Positions 5,004 to 6,686 of a DNA stretch of 6,686 nt are shown one piece after another. A program made the position numbers and the translations under genes. This stretch comes from Nanosynbacter sp. GTDB taxonomy: Bacteria; Patescibacteriota; Saccharimonadia; Saccharimonadales; Saccharimonadaceae. The notes under the pieces are model-generated. The model saw only the letters and a list, made by a program, of their open reading frames with translations, was not told the DNA's origin and searched no databases. The first letter of the stretch is position 1, and each line of letters opens with the position of its first letter. The stretch is taken from positions 1 through 6,686 of the forward strand of contig JABZJR010000037.1 in the NCBI GenBank assembly GCA_015257705.1, read 5' to 3'.

Positions 5004-6686
5004 TTACGAATGCAGTTTAGCTTCTTTTGGTAATTTAGTGCCTTTAAGAATCTCGTCAACCTCAGACTCTTCCAGAGTTTCCTCCTTTAGTAAAGCCTCA
5101 GCCAACTTATCAAGGAACGAACGATTTTCTTTCAATACCAACATTGCACGATGTTTAGCTTCGGTAATTAATTGCGCGACTTCCTCGTCAATCATCTTCG
5201 CAGTCTCATCAGAATACGGACGCTCTCTGGTCATTTTATCGAACATCAAGCCGCCGTTATCCTCATGGAATACTTGATCGCGCAAGCCCTTGCCCATTCC
5301 TTGCTCAATCACCATATCACGGGCAATTTCAGTCGCTTTTCGCAAATCCGAACCAGCTCCAGTAGTGATTCCGTCATCGCCGTAAATCAATTGCTCAGCG
5401 ATTCGTCCGCCCATTGCCCGAGCCAAAATATCTTTAAACTCGTAAACGTTTGTGTAGCTCTTATCTTCTGGTGGCAAGAACCATGTTACTCCACCAGTAC
5501 CGCCGCGCGGAATAATCGTAACCTTGTGGACTGGGTCGGAGTCAGGCAAGACGTGACCAACAATTGCGTGGCCAGCTTCGTGATAAGCAGTCAACTCTTT
5601 CTCGTGATCGTTCATTATCTTAGTCTTGCGCTCTGGACCAATTGCCACACGCTCAAATGCCTCAGTTAATTCGTCATTTGAGATCTTCTTCTTGTTGCGA
5701 CGTGCGGCAATGATCGCAGCTTCATTGGCCATATTAGCCAAGTCCGCACCAGACGAGCCAGCAGTTTTTGCCGCCAATTTATCAAGATCGACAGTTTCAT
5801 CAGTTGGCTTTTTCTTAAAGTGAACTTTCAGAATTGCCTCACGATCTTTACGTTCTGGAAGCGTAATATTCACACGTCGGTCAAATCGTCCAGGTCGAAG
5901 CAAAGCTGGGTCCAAAACGTCCGCGCGGTTGGTTGCCGCCAAAACAATAACATTCGTTTCGCCATCAAAACCGTCCATCTCCACCAAAATCTGGTTCAAA
6001 GTTTGCTCACGCTCATCATGACCGCCACCCATACCAGAGCCACGCTTACGACCCACGGCATCAATCTCATCAATGAAGATGATACATGGAGCATTTTTCT
6101 TAGCCTTAGAAAACAGGTCTCGCACTCGGCTAGCACCAACACCAACAAACATTTCCACGAATTCAGAACCGGAGATCGAGAAGAATGGCACGCCAGCCTC
6201 ACCGGCAACAGCTCGGGCTAGCATCGTCTTACCCGTACCCGGATTACCGACTAATAATACGCCCTTTGGAATCTTTGCACCCAAATCTTTATATTTCTTC
6301 GGATGCTTGAGGAAATCAACAACTTCCTGCAGATCTTGCTTGGCGTTATCATTTCCAGCGATATCTGTAAACAGAACCTTTTCTTTGTCCTGTCCATACA
6401 GGCGAGCCTTACTCTTGCCGAATCCCATAGCTTGATTATTTTGACCCTGAGCTTGGCGCATCATAAACATGAAGAACACCACGATAATCAACACAGGCAC
6501 AACCATAACCGCCAGGTTCCACATAGTTTCGCCGGTTGTGGATGGTGGAATAACCTTCACTTCAACCTTAGCATCCTTGTTCAAGCCCTGCTCATAAATA
6601 CTACTAGATTCCTTGACTGAATGCTCGGTAGGTTTTGATTGATCTTTTGGAGTAATCTTAATATCATTCCCTTGAATCTCCAATTG
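5004..6686 (-). CDS. ftsH: ATP-dependent zinc metalloprotease FtsH, 5' end outside window
   Basis: FtsH is a membrane-anchored AAA+ protease that extracts and degrades misfolded or regulated membrane and cytosolic proteins as a hexamer. The frame is open to the right edge (560 residues visible). The first transmembrane helix and part of the extracytoplasmic domain are missing, so the true start lies beyond the window and the TTG at 6683 should not be taken as the start. Counting that TTG codon as residue 1: second membrane helix about 55-75, Walker A GNPGTGKT (146-153), pore motif FVG (179-181), Walker B IIFIDEID (201-208), SRH with arginine fingers R266 and R269 in LRPGRFDRR, zinc site HEAGH (368-372) and probable third ligand D446 in GAGSDL. 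All key residues are present. The C-terminus ends LPKEAKLHS. It is probably the first visible gene of an operon with murJ and lepA. Confidence 0.97.
   Translation of the reverse strand, partial: QLEIQGNDIKITPKDQSKPTEHSVKESSSIYEQGLNKDAKVEVKVIPPSTTGETMWNLAVMVVPVLIIVVFFMFMMRQAQGQNNQAMGFGKSKARLYGQDKEKVLFTDIAGNDNAKQDLQEVVDFLKHPKKYKDLGAKIPKGVLLVGNPGTGKTMLARAVAGEAGVPFFSISGSEFVEMFVGVGASRVRDLFSKAKKNAPCIIFIDEIDAVGRKRGSGMGGGHDEREQTLNQILVEMDGFDGETNVIVLAATNRADVLDPALLRPGRFDRRVNITLPERKDREAILKVHFKKKPTDETVDLDKLAAKTAGSSGADLANMANEAAIIAARRNKKKISNDELTEAFERVAIGPERKTKIMNDHEKELTAYHEAGHAIVGHVLPDSDPVHKVTIIPRGGTGGVTWFLPPEDKSYTNVYEFKDILARAMGGRIAEQLIYGDDGITTGAGSDLRKATEIARDMVIEQGMGKGLRDQVFHEDNGGLMFDKMTRERPYSDETAKMIDEEVAQLITEAKHRAMLVLKENRSFLDKLAEALLKEETLEESEVDEILKGTKLPKEAKLHS

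Noticed and set aside
5038..6620. Several plus-strand frames opposite ftsH
   Set aside because: They lie antisense to a fully conserved ftsH, show no family resemblance and have no ribosome sites. The same holds for the plus-strand frames over murJ, the lepA 5' half and the left end.

Overview
This window reads as chromosomal DNA of a small-genome bacterium, most likely Candidatus Saccharibacteria (TM7) or a related Patescibacteria lineage. That placement is an inference from the style of the FtsH, MurJ and EF4 proteins, the tight ftsH-murJ-lepA gene order and the shortage of Shine-Dalgarno sites. No search was possible. The standard bacterial code fits, because no TGA has to be read through in the intact genes. 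All genes lie on the minus strand, so transcription runs from high to low coordinates.

Housekeeping block (about 6686 to 2515): ftsH (membrane AAA+ zinc protease, 5' end outside the window), then 6 bp later murJ (lipid II flippase family), whose stop codon shares one base with the start of lepA (EF4 translation GTPase). This looks like a compact operon for membrane quality control, cell-wall precursor export and translation.

Interrupted lepA: the EF4 reading frame stops at 2515, just after domain II. It resumes at 744 with domain III and runs off the left edge of the window. About 1.77 kb of foreign-looking DNA lies between. Both halves are open and free of frameshifts, and the break falls in the linker between domains II and III, so EF4 could be made as two polypeptides. 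The 3' half has its own ATG and a TATAAT box so close that the mRNA would be nearly leaderless.

Insert (2514 to 745), read in the direction of transcription: (1) a 57-bp degenerate copy of the mazG leader and first codons, which also supplies the lepA stop codon; (2) a decayed C-terminal piece of an IS256/mutator-type transposase; (3) a SemiSWEET sugar transporter gene of Firmicutes character, with a consensus promoter whose -35 lies in the end of the IS remnant; (4) a strong hairpin; (5) a MazG-like nucleotide pyrophosphohydrolase gene; (6) a 156-residue protein I do not recognise; (7) a short spacer with the promoter for the lepA 3' half. I found no convincing genes on the plus strand.

The picture is a core translation gene opened by accessory cargo (sugar uptake, nucleotide sanitation, one unknown) at a protein-domain boundary, with IS and recombination scars still visible. 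I did not find a recognisable defence system, CRISPR array, tRNA or rRNA.
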